NCBI GenBank assembly: GCA_963664585.2
Contig: CAXXEO010000018.1
Location: 1 to 34,262, forward strand
Direction: 5' to 3'
DNA: 34,262 nt
DNA from: G963664585 sp963664585
GTDB lineage: Bacteria > Bacillota > Clostridia > Oscillospirales > Ruminococcaceae
Shown: positions 15,093 to 24,182 of the stretch, in pieces
Layout of the letters: each line of letters begins with the position of its first letter
Position numbering within the stretch: position 1 is the stretch's first letter
The notes under the pieces: generated by a model
The model's database searches: none
The model's input: only the letters and a program-made list of their open reading frames with translations
What the model was told of the DNA's origin: nothing
Translations under genes and position numbers: made by a program

Positions 15093-17078
15093 TTATCCAT
15101 ACATTCTGTACCGCCTTACCCCTTCGACTGGGGACCAGATCCGTACAGCATTTCTTTTTATTATATCATATTTTCCTGTGTCTTGCCCACGACTTTCTTC
15201 CAAAATCATGGCACGCTTGATCTCTTTTTTACAATTCTCCAGTTCTTCCTGCGTGAGAGGGAAATAATCGACCGCCGCCACACGAAAATATGATGAAATC
15301 GCCTGACTATAGGGCGCAGTCACCCGGACCGGTGGGCCATTGCAAACAAATCGCGTCATACCGGCCCCTATGGCGGTATCTAAAGAAAGAGCAGCAATGG
15401 TAAAATCACTTTGTACGCCGAGTCTTTCCAGTGCAGAATAGATGTGTCCGGCCTGATAGGCCTCTTTTGGCACCCCGATCACCGTCGTCCCGCTTTTTTG
15501 GATCACGGCGACGGTATCTGACTCCTCAAAATAGAGAACCTCGCTGCTTCCCGCAGTCATAAGCTGAAATATCCCCGTGGCAATGCAGAGGCTCGCAAAC
15601 GAGGCAACGGCACATCCCAGCACCGTTCGCTTTGATGGCTTTAGCAGAAGCAGAAGTAACCCTAAACCCGTACATCCGCATAACCACACAAACTGATAGC
15701 TTTCATTCAGGCTCACTACAGAGAAGGGAAGCTCCGCAAAAAATGCGGCGATTGCCACCACCGCGCGGACTGAGAGGCCGCAGAGGACTGCAATAGCCGA
15801 GGCGAGCGGTGGAAGAATACCCGAAAGCAACGCTGCGATGAATCCCGAAGACAATATAAAAGGCACCAGCATAAAAACCGAAAGGTTGGCAGGAAGGGAT
15901 ACCAGCGATACGGTGCCAAAGACATAAGAAGTAACAGGAAGGGTAAAAATCTGCGCGGAAAGGGTGACGGCACATGCCCCGCTGATTGGCTTGATCCATC
16001 TGTCTGTGCCAAAATGGGATACCACAAGCCTTCTGACAGCGCCGTCCACCACAGGGACCATGAGGATGATCCCGAATGTGGCCAAAAAGGACAGCTGATA
16101 GGACAGACTGCCAGCGACATATGGGTTAATGGTACACATGATCAGCGCGGTTATGCCAAGCGAGGACAGTGCATCGCTTTTCCTGTCGATCAGCCTCGCG
16201 GTCAGATAAATGGTCATCATGATAGCCGCTCTGGTGATTGAGGGGGACATTCCAGCGGCCAGCGCAAACAGCAATACTATGATCAGATTGACGATATCAG
16301 CCCAGCGCGACTTCATCCCCAAGGCGGCAAGCAGCATCCCAATGAGATGTGAAAATATAGCCAGATGTTGACCGGAAACAGCAACGATATGCGAAAGTCC
16401 TGCTGTTCTAAAATCATTTTTTACTTTATTGGGCATATTCCCCGTACCAAGCATCATAGAGGATAATATCTCCCCCACTTCTCCTGAAAGAAGATTTTCC
16501 ATACGCTCTGCCGCCCATTCACGATAACGTGCTACCAGCGACCTGACGGGATGAAAGGAAGTGTCGGAATAGACAATCTCTCCCTTAATGATACCATTGA
16601 GATAATAACCATCCGACAGGTAATACCGGCGAAAATCGACCGTGGCAGAAACAGGGGCGAGAAGTACATCACAGTGAATGCTCTCTCCGACCTCGGCAGC
16701 AATTTCGCTATAACAGGTGATGCGCATCATTACATTGCATCCATCGACAGAACCTCCATGAAGTTTCGCCGCCGCATCAAAATAAAGGGTTGTACCTGCC
16801 CGCTCGATGTCAAGTATAGTTGCGTCTATGCTGACCCGTTCTCCCGCCGCTTCGGCAATCGGTGCGTAAAAGAACACTGTGTACAGAGAAAATAGGATCA
16901 GCGCCGAAAGAGAAACGGCGGCGAGCACAAGGATCTCCTTCATCTTCGACTTCATGAGGAAGAATATAGCAACACCCACTATGCTTAAGAGAAGAAGAGC
17001 CACAGGAAGGCCAAAATAAAAAGCGGCCGCCATCGTTGAAAGGTAGCAAAGACCTATCAAAAATAACGGTCGCTTCAT
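15093..17078 (-). CDS. comEC: ComEC/Rec2 DNA-uptake channel, without a metallo-beta-lactamase motif (661 aa)
   Basis: The ATG at 17078 is chosen over an upstream TTG because GGAGG lies 5 bases before it and a membrane segment follows at once. The N-terminal DUF4131-like region is followed by the competence domain with GLSHIVAVSGQHLAIFSHL and multiple membrane helices (KPYVAGSLSYQLSFLATFGI-like block). ComEC moves single-stranded DNA across the membrane in transformation. Many family members end in a metallo-beta-lactamase-like domain with HxHxDH. Here the last 140 or so residues keep strand-like segments (EVLYFEESDTVAVIQKSGTT) but no HxHxDH, so the nuclease-like domain is cut down or inactive. 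It heads the operon continuing into holA. Confidence 0.9.
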   Translation of the reverse strand: MKRPLFLIGLCYLSTMAAAFYFGLPVALLLLSIVGVAIFFLMKSKMKEILVLAAVSLSALILFSLYTVFFYAPIAEAAGERVSIDATILDIERAGTTLYFDAAAKLHGGSVDGCNVMMRITCYSEIAAEVGESIHCDVLLAPVSATVDFRRYYLSDGYYLNGIIKGEIVYSDTSFHPVRSLVARYREWAAERMENLLSGEVGEILSSMMLGTGNMPNKVKNDFRTAGLSHIVAVSGQHLAIFSHLIGMLLAALGMKSRWADIVNLIIVLLFALAAGMSPSITRAAIMMTIYLTARLIDRKSDALSSLGITALIMCTINPYVAGSLSYQLSFLATFGIILMVPVVDGAVRRLVVSHFGTDRWIKPISGACAVTLSAQIFTLPVTSYVFGTVSLVSLPANLSVFMLVPFILSSGFIAALLSGILPPLASAIAVLCGLSVRAVVAIAAFFAELPFSVVSLNESYQFVWLCGCTGLGLLLLLLKPSKRTVLGCAVASFASLCIATGIFQLMTAGSSEVLYFEESDTVAVIQKSGTTVIGVPKEAYQAGHIYSALERLGVQSDFTIAALSLDTAIGAGMTRFVCNGPPVRVTAPYSQAISSYFRVAAVDYFPLTQEELENCKKEIKRAMILEESRGQDTGKYDIIKRNAVRIWSPVEGVRRYRMYG

Positions 17079-17230
17079 TTTGTCCTCCACCCTTTCGGGG
17101 TTCAACCTGAATCTTGTTTAATAAAGATATAAATCTTAGGTGAAAAATCCTATTTTTTCATTTATCCAGCCGAAAACAGGAAAACGAATCTAAATTAAAT
17201 AAAATAGGAAGTGAAACAACCTCTTATTTA

Positions 17231-17245
17231 CCCGCCCAAGGCGGG
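17231..17245. repeat. Short GC hairpin CCCGCC-CAA-GGCGGG
   Basis: A small member of the GC-apex palindrome group in the comEC/phosphoribosyltransferase gap, with weakly paired AT arms outside it. Too short to say more. Confidence 0.5.
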
Positions 17246-17281
17246 GAATGAATCTTTATGATATAAAAGTGGGAGCAAATC

Positions 17282-17821
17282 TTAATTAAAAAAAAGAGGC
17301 AGAGGCTCCAGAAAGATAATATCATCGCGCTTCGCAGCATCTCCCTCTGCCAACACAGTGGCCGCTCCAACGATGTTGCCCCCCGCATGTATGACAAGAC
17401 GGCGCAGAGCCTCCAGCGAGTCGCCGGTGGAAATAACGTCGTCCACGATAAGGACGCGCTTGTCTTTTAAATACTGCATATCGTCGACATCCAGATAGAG
17501 TGTTTGTATCTTGTCCGTGGTGATCGACTTGACGTCAACGGCAATCGGACGCATCATATACAGCTTTTTACTTTTGCGGCCTAGAATATAGCGTTTGCCC
17601 GACTGGCGAGACATCTCATAAGCAAGGGGGATTCCCTTGGATTCGGCTGTGATCAGCACGTCAAAATCAGGGACTAACTTTAAAAGTTCGGTGGCGCAGG
17701 CAATGGTCAGCTCCACATCAGAAAACATAATAAAGGCGGCGATGGAAAGCTTGTCATTAATCGGACAGATGGGCAGATCGCGCTCAAGCCCGGCGACCTT
17801 CAGATGATAGTAGTTTGTCAT
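17282..17821 (-). CDS. Purine phosphoribosyltransferase-like protein (179 aa)
   Basis: The PRPP-binding loop VLIVDDVISTGDS (123-135) and the LITAESKGIPLAYEMSRQ segment (56-73) place it in the type I phosphoribosyltransferases, near adenine/xanthine PRTases (base + PRPP to nucleotide + PPi; cytosolic purine salvage). ATG 17821 has AAGAGG upstream; a GTG 12 bases earlier abuts that site and is rejected. It follows the HIT gene by 43 bases. Adenine is the likeliest base but the substrate cannot be settled from sequence alone. Confidence 0.85.
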   Translation of the reverse strand: MTNYYHLKVAGLERDLPICPINDKLSIAAFIMFSDVELTIACATELLKLVPDFDVLITAESKGIPLAYEMSRQSGKRYILGRKSKKLYMMRPIAVDVKSITTDKIQTLYLDVDDMQYLKDKRVLIVDDVISTGDSLEALRRLVIHAGGNIVGAATVLAEGDAAKRDDIIFLEPLPLFFN

Positions 17822-17864
17822 ATTGCGTCGCACCTCTTTATATTTATTAGGTAACGGTTTTTAA

Positions 17865-18203
17865 TCAACCTGGAGGCCATGCAAGCCCCCTGCCTGCAAG
17901 TAGATGAAAATGAATATGTTCGACCGATTGTCCGGCGTCTGCGCCGCAGTTCGACACCACACGGTATCCACCTGCAAAAGCCTTATCCTTCGTGATCTCG
18001 GCAATCACCTGAAAGATGTAACCAATCAGGGCGGCATTGTTTACGTTCACCTCAGACATCGAACCGATATGCTCGCGGGGGATCACCACGATGTGCATGG
18101 GGGCCTGGGGGTCAATGTCATAAAACGCGACCACTTTGTCGTCCTCAAAGACCTTGTTCGCCGGTATCTCTCCGGCTGCGATCCTACAAAAAAGACAGCT
18201 CAA
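17865..18203 (-). CDS. HIT-family (histidine triad) hydrolase (112 aa)
   Basis: A typical HINT-type protein: N-terminal SCLFCRIAAGEIPANKV, DDKVVAFYDIDPQAPMHIVVIP, and the triad HIHFHLLAG (H96, H98, H100). Such proteins hydrolyse nucleoside phosphoramidates or related adenylylated compounds. TTG 18203 is chosen because AAGGAG lies 8 bases upstream and the product then starts at the usual position; an earlier TTG (18209) is too close to that site. A link to alaS is plausible, since HINT proteins hydrolyse aminoacyl-adenylates. Confidence 0.9.
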   Translation of the reverse strand: MSCLFCRIAAGEIPANKVFEDDKVVAFYDIDPQAPMHIVVIPREHIGSMSEVNVNNAALIGYIFQVIAEITKDKAFAGGYRVVSNCGADAGQSVEHIHFHLLAGRGLAWPPG

Positions 18204-18254
18204 TTTCAATTCTCCTTCTTTAGTATACTGATTTTTTCAAATGGGTCTGTATTT

Positions 18255-18285
18255 TTGTTATCCCAGCCTCTGGCTGGGATAACAA
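18255..18285. repeat. Palindrome with CAGCC-TCT-GGCTG apex
   Basis: TTGTTATCCCAGCC (18255-18268), loop TCT, GGCTGGGATAACAA (18272-18285): perfect 14-bp arms between alaS and the HIT gene. It has no T-run on the minus strand, so it is a poor terminator. It belongs to the group of palindromes with GC apex and unrelated arms. Confidence 0.8.
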
Positions 18286-18406
18286 AGTTCAAGTTTCTCT
18301 TCAAGCTCACAATCCTGTTTCAAAATGATCAGGAATTTATCTGTCGGTCTCATCTGGGCGGCAGCCAGAGTTTAATTCTGGCTAAGCATCGCAACAAGAA
18401 ATAATT

Positions 18407-21055
18407 TTAATCCTTTTTGATCATTTTTTCAATCATTGTGGGAATTTTTGTCATGGCTTCGTCTATAAGGGAGATCTCGTTGGTTCCACCCATGGCACTG
18501 TCCGGACGGCCGCCGCCGCTTCCCCCGGCGAGTGCGGCAACCTCTTTAATCAGCTTTCCGGCATGAGCGCCCATCGAGACAGCCTCTGGGCCACAAACAG
18601 CCAAAATAGTCGCCTTTCCGTCCTGTATGGTGGTCAGCATTGCCACTATCTTAGGCTCTGTATCCCTCATTTTGTCGCCCAATGCGCGCAGCCCTTCGGG
18701 GCGCATATCACGCAAAGAGGCCGTGATGAGCTTTAATCCGCCGACCGGTATTGCCCCGGCAAACATACCCGCCACTTCAAGACCGGCCAGCCTCTGGTTC
18801 AGGGTCTCGATCTGGCGGTCCTTTTCCTTGCCGTCAGCAATCATAATAGATATTTTCTCAGGAATATTCCCGCTCGCACCAACCTTGAGAAGCTCTCCTG
18901 CCTTCAGAAGCTGGAACTGCATCGTATCCATCAGCTTTAAGACGCCACGTCCGGTAACAGCCTCAATTCTTCTGATACCCGCTGCTACTGAGGATTCCTT
19001 AACGATTTTGAAAAGCCCCACCTTGGCTGTATTGTCCAGATGTGTTCCGCCGCAAAGCTCAATTGAGCGCCCACCCATATTAACGACACGCACAATATCG
19101 CCGTATTTCTCAGAGAAAAGCGCAGTCGCGCCGAACTCTTTGGCCTCTGTCATGGACATTTCCTTGATATCAATTTCCATAGAGGAAAGAATCATATCAT
19201 TGACTAAATACTCCACTTTGTCCAGCTCTTGCGAGGTCATGGGACTAAAGTGCGCAAAGTCAAAGCGGCAGCCCTGTGGCGTCACTTCTGAGCCCGACTG
19301 GTGCACATGGCTTCCCAGCACCTCACGAAGCGCCTGTTGAAGCAGATGGCAGGCGGTGTGGTTGCGCATGGTGGCATGTCTGATCGCAGTGGCAATAGAC
19401 GCCTGTCCTGTCTCGCCGACAAGCAGACTGCCTTTCTCCATAATGCCGATATGCAGGAACTGGCCTGTGGGGGATTTTTTACATTCAGAAACACGAAAAA
19501 AGCCTTTTTCGGTAACAATGGTGCCCGCGTCCCCGCTTTGTCCACCGCTTTCTGCATAGAAAGGAGTAGAATCAAGTACGATAGCAGCCCGCTGGCCCTG
19601 AGAAATGCTATCGGCTAGATGGTTATCTGCGAGCACTGCCATCACTCTTACGGGGGCAGTGGTTACAGTGTATCCTACAAACTTGGTTGGTTCAGTCAGA
19701 TGGGCGAGGATATCTTCTTCCCAGCTCACATCGCCCATGGCGGCACGGGCTGCGCGGGCACGCTCACGCTGGGCGGTCATATGCCGGTTGAACGACTCCT
19801 CATCAAGTCCGATCGAGCGCTCGGCCAGTATTTCCTTCGTCAGATCGATCGGAAAACCGAAGGTATCGTAAAGCTTAAAGGCCTCTGCACCATCCAGATT
19901 ACGGTCAGCAGCCGCTTTCGACTCAATCGCAGCAATCAGTGTGTTCAGAAGCTCAATGCCCTGATCGATGGTGCGGGCAAAGCGCTCTTCTTCTACCTGA
20001 ATTACCTTGATGATATAATCTTTATTTTCGAAAAGTTCAGGGTAAGCCAATTTGTTTTCGGCGATCACTGTTGCGCATACCTTGTATAAAAAAGGCTCGG
20101 TAATACCCAAAAGCCTGCCGTGTCGGGCTGCGCGCCGAAGAAGCCTGCGCACAACATACCCACGTCCCTCATTCTGGGGAACGACACCGTCCCCAATCAT
20201 AAAGGTGGTGCTTCTGATATGGTCGGTTATGACGCGAAGTGACACATCGGTACGGGCATCCGTCTTGTACTTAACACCCGCGATCTGACAGATATGCTCC
20301 ATAATACGCTTGACTGTGTCAACCTCAAAAAGGTTGCCAACCCCCTGCGTAATACAGGCAAGGCGCTCAAGTCCCATACCAGTATCAATATTGGGGCGCG
20401 CAAGGGGGGTATATCCACCTTCTCCGTCTGAGTTGAACTGGGTAAAGACAAGGTTCCAGAATTCCACATACCTGTCACAGTCGCAACCGACGCCGCAGGT
20501 GGGGCTGTCACAGCCATACTCTTCACCGCGGTCAAAATAGAGCTCGGAGCACGGTCCGCATGGTCCCTGGCCGATCTCCCAGAAGTTGTCCTCGCGCCCG
20601 AGGCGTACGATATGCGCCGGGTCTACGCCAACCTGTTTGGTCCATATTTCGAATGCCTCTTCGTCCTCTTCGAAGATCGAGATCCATACCCTGTCAACGG
20701 GCATCTCTAGCACCTTTGTCACGAACTCCCAAGCCCAGGCGGTGGCATCCTTCTTAAAGTAGTCTCCAAAAGAAAAGTTGCCGAGCATCTCAAAGTAGGT
20801 GCCATGGCGGGCCGTTTTCCCTACGCGCTCGATGTCAGGGGTGCGAATGCACTTCTGACAGCTTGTGGCGCGGTTGCCTGGAATGGTCTCCAGACCCAAA
20901 AAGTACTTTTTTAAAGGTGCCATTCCCGAGTTGATGAGAAGAAGACTGCCATCCTCCCGCGGGATGAGGGGGGCGCTTTTTAACCGCTGATGCCCCTTGC
21001 TTTCAAAAAAATTGAGAAAGCTTTCTCTAAGTTCGTTTAAACCGGTCCATTTCAT
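18407..21055 (-). CDS. alaS: Alanyl-tRNA synthetase (882 aa)
   Basis: Full length for the family. The class II core (LRESFLNFFESKGH, LLINSGMAPLKKYFLG, EMLGNFSFGDYFK) charges tRNA-Ala. The editing domain carries HATMRNHTACHLL and CGGTHL, with the zinc-binding His/Cys residues that clear Ser- and Gly-tRNA-Ala. The C-terminal DHHA1 region contains the Gly-rich AGGSGGGRPDSAMGG. ATG 21055 follows a weak GGGGGA site. It is controlled by the upstream T-box. Confidence 0.98.
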   Translation of the reverse strand: MKWTGLNELRESFLNFFESKGHQRLKSAPLIPREDGSLLLINSGMAPLKKYFLGLETIPGNRATSCQKCIRTPDIERVGKTARHGTYFEMLGNFSFGDYFKKDATAWAWEFVTKVLEMPVDRVWISIFEEDEEAFEIWTKQVGVDPAHIVRLGREDNFWEIGQGPCGPCSELYFDRGEEYGCDSPTCGVGCDCDRYVEFWNLVFTQFNSDGEGGYTPLARPNIDTGMGLERLACITQGVGNLFEVDTVKRIMEHICQIAGVKYKTDARTDVSLRVITDHIRSTTFMIGDGVVPQNEGRGYVVRRLLRRAARHGRLLGITEPFLYKVCATVIAENKLAYPELFENKDYIIKVIQVEEERFARTIDQGIELLNTLIAAIESKAAADRNLDGAEAFKLYDTFGFPIDLTKEILAERSIGLDEESFNRHMTAQRERARAARAAMGDVSWEEDILAHLTEPTKFVGYTVTTAPVRVMAVLADNHLADSISQGQRAAIVLDSTPFYAESGGQSGDAGTIVTEKGFFRVSECKKSPTGQFLHIGIMEKGSLLVGETGQASIATAIRHATMRNHTACHLLQQALREVLGSHVHQSGSEVTPQGCRFDFAHFSPMTSQELDKVEYLVNDMILSSMEIDIKEMSMTEAKEFGATALFSEKYGDIVRVVNMGGRSIELCGGTHLDNTAKVGLFKIVKESSVAAGIRRIEAVTGRGVLKLMDTMQFQLLKAGELLKVGASGNIPEKISIMIADGKEKDRQIETLNQRLAGLEVAGMFAGAIPVGGLKLITASLRDMRPEGLRALGDKMRDTEPKIVAMLTTIQDGKATILAVCGPEAVSMGAHAGKLIKEVAALAGGSGGGRPDSAMGGTNEISLIDEAMTKIPTMIEKMIKKD

Positions 21056-21093
21056 ATCATGAATCCCCCTGTTTTTCTATAAAAATATAAAGA

Positions 21094-21320
21094 GCCCCCG
21101 TCCGACATGGGACGAAAGCATCATTCTCCGTGGTACCACCCAAATTGCGCATTGCTGCGCCACTTTAACGGCTTAACGCGCCTATACGCCCCGCCTCTTC
21201 AACGGGATACTCAGAACTGGCCCCCGCACCGCCTGACAGACGCTTTCACCGGGTACGTCCTCTCTGGCCAACAGTCGTTGCGGTTCTTTTCCTCACAGCT
21301 TTTACCAATATTCAGTTGAC
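21094..21320 (-). promoter_or_regulatory. T-box leader of alaS, with terminator
   Basis: On the minus strand the T-box motif GGGTGGTACCACGG lies at about 21129-21142. It is followed by a terminator: GCTTTCGTCC (21110-21119) pairs with GGACGGGGGC (21094-21103), then TCTTTATATTTTT. Stem I shows AGAGAGGA and GGTGAAAGC motifs. The stem AGAAC..CGCA/TGCG..GTTCT encloses GGGGCCA, giving a likely GCC (Ala) specifier at 21219-21221. Uncharged tRNA-Ala should pair with the specifier and the T-box to allow read-through into alaS. Confidence 0.93.
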
Positions 21321-21326
21321 TTATAA

Positions 21327-21356
21327 ATTATACAGTCTCGCCCCTTCCATTGTCAA
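21327..21356 (-). promoter_or_regulatory. Sigma-A promoter of the alaS T-box transcript
   Basis: Minus-strand TTGACA (21351-21356), 18-base spacer, TATAAT (21327-21332). Confidence 0.8.
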
Positions 21357-21378
21357 TAAAAAACAGCATTATCCATTG

Positions 21379-21407
21379 TTGTCTGCTGACATTTGCCATG
21401 TTATAAT
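21379..21407 (+). promoter_or_regulatory. Probable promoter of the phosphofructokinase gene
   Basis: TTGTCT (21379-21384), 17-base spacer, TATAAT (21402-21407). It is divergent from the alaS promoter, with a 22-base gap between the two -35 boxes. Confidence 0.65.
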
Positions 21408-21450
21408 TTAAATCGTGGCAATTTGACAAATAATGAAGAAAATTTTATCT

Positions 21451-21475
21451 GTCTGCTGCTGAAGGCGCAGCAGAC
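21451..21475 (+). repeat. Leader hairpin upstream of the phosphofructokinase gene
   Basis: GTCTGCTGC (21451-21459) and GCAGCAGAC (21467-21475) enclose TGAAGGC, followed by AAAAAAAG. It lies in the 5' untranslated region, about 75 bases before the start codon, and could stabilise the mRNA or be another member of the GC-apex palindrome group. Confidence 0.65.
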
Positions 21476-21551
21476 AAAAAAAGAAGTTCAGACTAATTCT
21501 AAATTGCTATCGAATAATTTTGCTTATTTTTTGTATCAGAGAGGTGCAGTT

Positions 21552-22793
21552 ATGAAGAAAAACATTTTGGTCGCCCAATCCGGTGGCCCAACCGCTGCCA
21601 TCAATGCTACCCTCGCCGGAATCATCAGGGCTGGTCTTGCCAGTGACAAGATTGACAAGATCTATGGCGGCTTGAACGGCATACAGGGCATCATCAATGG
21701 CCAGGTCATACGGCTGGATGACCAAATTAGTGGTGAGGACGATCTGAATCTCTTACAGATGACCCCCGCCATGGCTCTTGGCTCGTGTCGGCACAGACTT
21801 GCCCCATTTGACATCTCCCCTGATCTTTACGCAAACATTTACAATGTGTTTAAACGCCTTGATATTGGATTCTTTTTTTACATAGGCGGTAATGATTCAA
21901 TGGATACCGCACTCAAGCTCCATCAGTATTTTACCCATATCGGCGCAGATATCAAGGTCATTGGTGTACCTAAAACCATTGACAACGATCTGGACTGTAC
22001 CGATCATACCCCCGGCTTTGGAAGCGCCATGAAATATCTGGTCACAGCCATTCACGAAATTGCTGCGGATGCCTGCGTTTACCGCAAACCAGCAGTTACG
22101 ATCATCGAAATTATGGGAAGAGATGCCGGATGGCTCACAGCCTCAAGTGCTCTTGCCCATCTTTCAGGCTGCGCCGCACCGCATCTCATCTATCTTCCTG
22201 AATATCCCTTTCAAGCCGATCAGTTCGTTGAGGATTTGAAAAAGGCGCAGGCCGAGAATCTATCTGTAATCGTAGCCGTTTCTGAGGGAATTAAGATGGA
22301 CGACGGCAACTATGCGCACAAGTCTGCCCAGAGCGGGGTTGTCGATCCGTTTGGTCACAAGTATCTCTCCGGAGCAGGAAGGCACCTGGAAGAACTTGCT
22401 GCTGACAGGCTTGGCTGTAAGGTTCGCTCTATTGAGCTTTCTGTCCTTCAGCGGTCATCTGCCCATTTCGCCTCTAAAACAGATATTGATGAAGCGGTAA
22501 TGGTTGGCAAAGAAGCCGTCTCGCTTGCTCTTTCAGGATTGAGTGGGGTCATGGCCTCAATCGAGCGGGTATCCAGTTATCCCTATAGCTCTAGGGTGCG
22601 CCCTGTGGATATCGCCCTTGCTGCCAATAAGGTTAAGGCCTTTCCCCTTTCCTGGCTGGATATGAATACAAACTGCCTCACGCAGGAAGGCGTTGATTAT
22701 TTCCTTCCCCTCATCGGCGGAGAAATCCCCTGTCCCACGAAGGACGGTATGCCGCTGCACTTTGTCTTTGATGAGAAACAGCTTGCGCTATAA
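21552..22793 (+). CDS. 6-phosphofructokinase, PPi-dependent type (413 aa)
   Basis: ATG 21552 follows GAGAGGTG; the in-frame extension 53 codons upstream runs through the promoter and leader hairpin and is rejected. Motifs: AQSGGPTAAINAT (8-20), IGGNDSMDTA (111-120) and PKTIDNDL (140-147). In ATP-dependent enzymes the positions of D115 and K141 are both Gly; Asp and Lys there mark the pyrophosphate-using clade. The reaction is fructose-6-phosphate + PPi to fructose-1,6-bisphosphate + Pi, reversible, in cytosolic glycolysis. Length is normal for this clade. Phosphate-donor use is an inference from these two residues. Confidence 0.92.
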   Translation: MKKNILVAQSGGPTAAINATLAGIIRAGLASDKIDKIYGGLNGIQGIINGQVIRLDDQISGEDDLNLLQMTPAMALGSCRHRLAPFDISPDLYANIYNVFKRLDIGFFFYIGGNDSMDTALKLHQYFTHIGADIKVIGVPKTIDNDLDCTDHTPGFGSAMKYLVTAIHEIAADACVYRKPAVTIIEIMGRDAGWLTASSALAHLSGCAAPHLIYLPEYPFQADQFVEDLKKAQAENLSVIVAVSEGIKMDDGNYAHKSAQSGVVDPFGHKYLSGAGRHLEELAADRLGCKVRSIELSVLQRSSAHFASKTDIDEAVMVGKEAVSLALSGLSGVMASIERVSSYPYSSRVRPVDIALAANKVKAFPLSWLDMNTNCLTQEGVDYFLPLIGGEIPCPTKDGMPLHFVFDEKQLAL

Positions 22794-23021
22794 CCGACAC
22801 GGTTACGCCTGACAGCAATCATGCAACATCTATTTCTCTTCATCATTGGCTTAGCAGAAAGATAAAATAAAATTCCGGATCCTGCCTCAGTTTTTGCGCT
22901 TCATGCGAGAGATCCGAGGCAAAATAGAGCCCATTTAATTCTACGACGACTTATATCAGTAGGCGAATAAGTTGCAATCAAATTTATTGGTGGCGTCCGC
23001 CACAGATGAGAAGGGATATCT

Positions 23022-23984
23022 ATGGCCGTTAAAATCGTGACGGACAGTACTTGTGATATTACGCAAGCTATGGCAAAAGAGCTTGATATTACAATTGTCC
23101 CCCTGCACTTTACCTTTGGAGAGAAAACATATGCCGACGGCGTCGACCTTACCAATGAGGAGTTTTATCAGAAACTGCAGAACTCCGATCAAATCCCGGT
23201 AACAAGTCAGGTGACGGTTGGTGCCTTTGAAGAAGTTTTCAGCGAGATTCTTAAGAATGGCACATATGAAGAGTTTTATCAGAAGGGACAGAACTCCGAT
23301 GATATCCCAGAAACAAGCCACGTGACGGTAGGTGACTTTGAAAAGGTTTTCAACGAAATCCTTGAAAATGACGGAGATGAAATCGTTGGTGTATTCATTT
23401 CCAGCGAAATGAGCGGAACCTATCAGTCTGCCTGTATAGCCAGTGAAAACATTAATCCCATGCGCATCCATATTTCGCATGGGTTTACCACCACAATGGG
23501 ACTCCATCTGCTGGTTTATCAGGCAATTGCCATGCGTGACCAAGGTATGAATGCCAGTGAAATTTCCGAAAGGCTTAATATTCTTGCCAAAAGAGTCCGA
23601 ATATTAGCAGTAGTGGGCAACCTAAAATACCTTTACAAAGGTGGCCGCCTTTCTGCTGTGGGCAATATGGCCGGTACCCTTCTCGGCATCAAACCGATCA
23701 TACGGATCGATGACAGCGGCATCGTGGAGCTGGCCGGCAAAGAGCGGGGTATGAAGTCTGCTTTCAGGTCGATCACAGGCAAGGCCTGTGGGGAACTGGA
23801 CCCTGAAATGCCTGTATGCTTTGGACATATTGACGCCGAGAAAAGTCTGGATGAGTTTATGACCATTTTCGGTGAGCAGATGAAGATCAGTGATTTCCAC
23901 AAGGTATTCATCGGTCCGGTCGTTGGTACCCATGCCGGACCCGGTTGTGTCGGCATCAGCTATTTTTGCAGACAATCGTCCTAG
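23022..23984 (+). CDS. DegV/FakB-family fatty-acid-binding protein with internal duplication (320 aa)
   Basis: The N-terminal VKIVTDSTCDIT, the VPLHFTFGEKTYADGVD block, SSEMSGTYQSA, and the C-terminal VGTHAGPGCVGI are family hallmarks. DegV proteins bind a fatty acid and, as FakB, present it to the kinase FakA. Residues 46-82 and 83-119 are a tandem repeat of 37 residues (EEFYQKLQNSDQIPVTSQVT.. and EEFYQKGQNSDDIPETSHVT..), which doubles the loop carrying the TSQ-type ligand contacts. This makes the protein about 35 residues longer than the usual 280. AAGGGATATCT precedes ATG 23022. No fakA is nearby. Confidence 0.92.
   Translation: MAVKIVTDSTCDITQAMAKELDITIVPLHFTFGEKTYADGVDLTNEEFYQKLQNSDQIPVTSQVTVGAFEEVFSEILKNGTYEEFYQKGQNSDDIPETSHVTVGDFEKVFNEILENDGDEIVGVFISSEMSGTYQSACIASENINPMRIHISHGFTTTMGLHLLVYQAIAMRDQGMNASEISERLNILAKRVRILAVVGNLKYLYKGGRLSAVGNMAGTLLGIKPIIRIDDSGIVELAGKERGMKSAFRSITGKACGELDPEMPVCFGHIDAEKSLDEFMTIFGEQMKISDFHKVFIGPVVGTHAGPGCVGISYFCRQSS
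23157..23378 (+). repeat. In-frame tandem duplication inside degV (2 x 111 bp)
   Basis: Unit 1 is 23157-23267 and unit 2 is 23268-23378, each 37 codons. The units share runs such as GAGTTTTATCAGAA and CAGAACTCCGAT but differ at many positions, so the duplication is not very recent. Confidence 0.88.
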
Positions 23985-24025
23985 TACCTTGGTTGAATAT
24001 ACATGTTTAAGATGTTGCATTGAAC

Positions 24026-24131
24026 TATAGTTGATTAACTTGAAAACAATCTTGTGATTTCTCCCCTCGCCGAAGGCGGGGGGAGAAAATAATGTTTTAT
24101 ATATAGCCAGTTTTTAAGTTAATTAACTATA
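24026..24131 (-). repeat. Type A palindromic repeat, copy 6 (106 bp)
   Basis: On the plus strand it starts TATAGTTGATTAACTTG and ends TTAAGTTAATTAACTATA. The left arm (own orientation) carries TT where other copies have CC, which makes U-A pairs with the opposite arm in place of G.U. It lies 41 bases after the degV stop, in a convergent gap. Confidence 0.9.
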
Positions 24132-24182
24132 GCTTTCTGGTTTATGAGGGGACACGGTATTAAAAAATTGAACTTCAAAATC

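Noticed and set aside
18627..20089. Long antisense frames inside alaS
   Set aside because: They are shadows of the alaS reading frame, without start signals or recognisable products.
21107..21319. 70-codon plus-strand frame opposite the T-box
   Set aside because: The sequence is fully explained by the T-box leader on the other strand.
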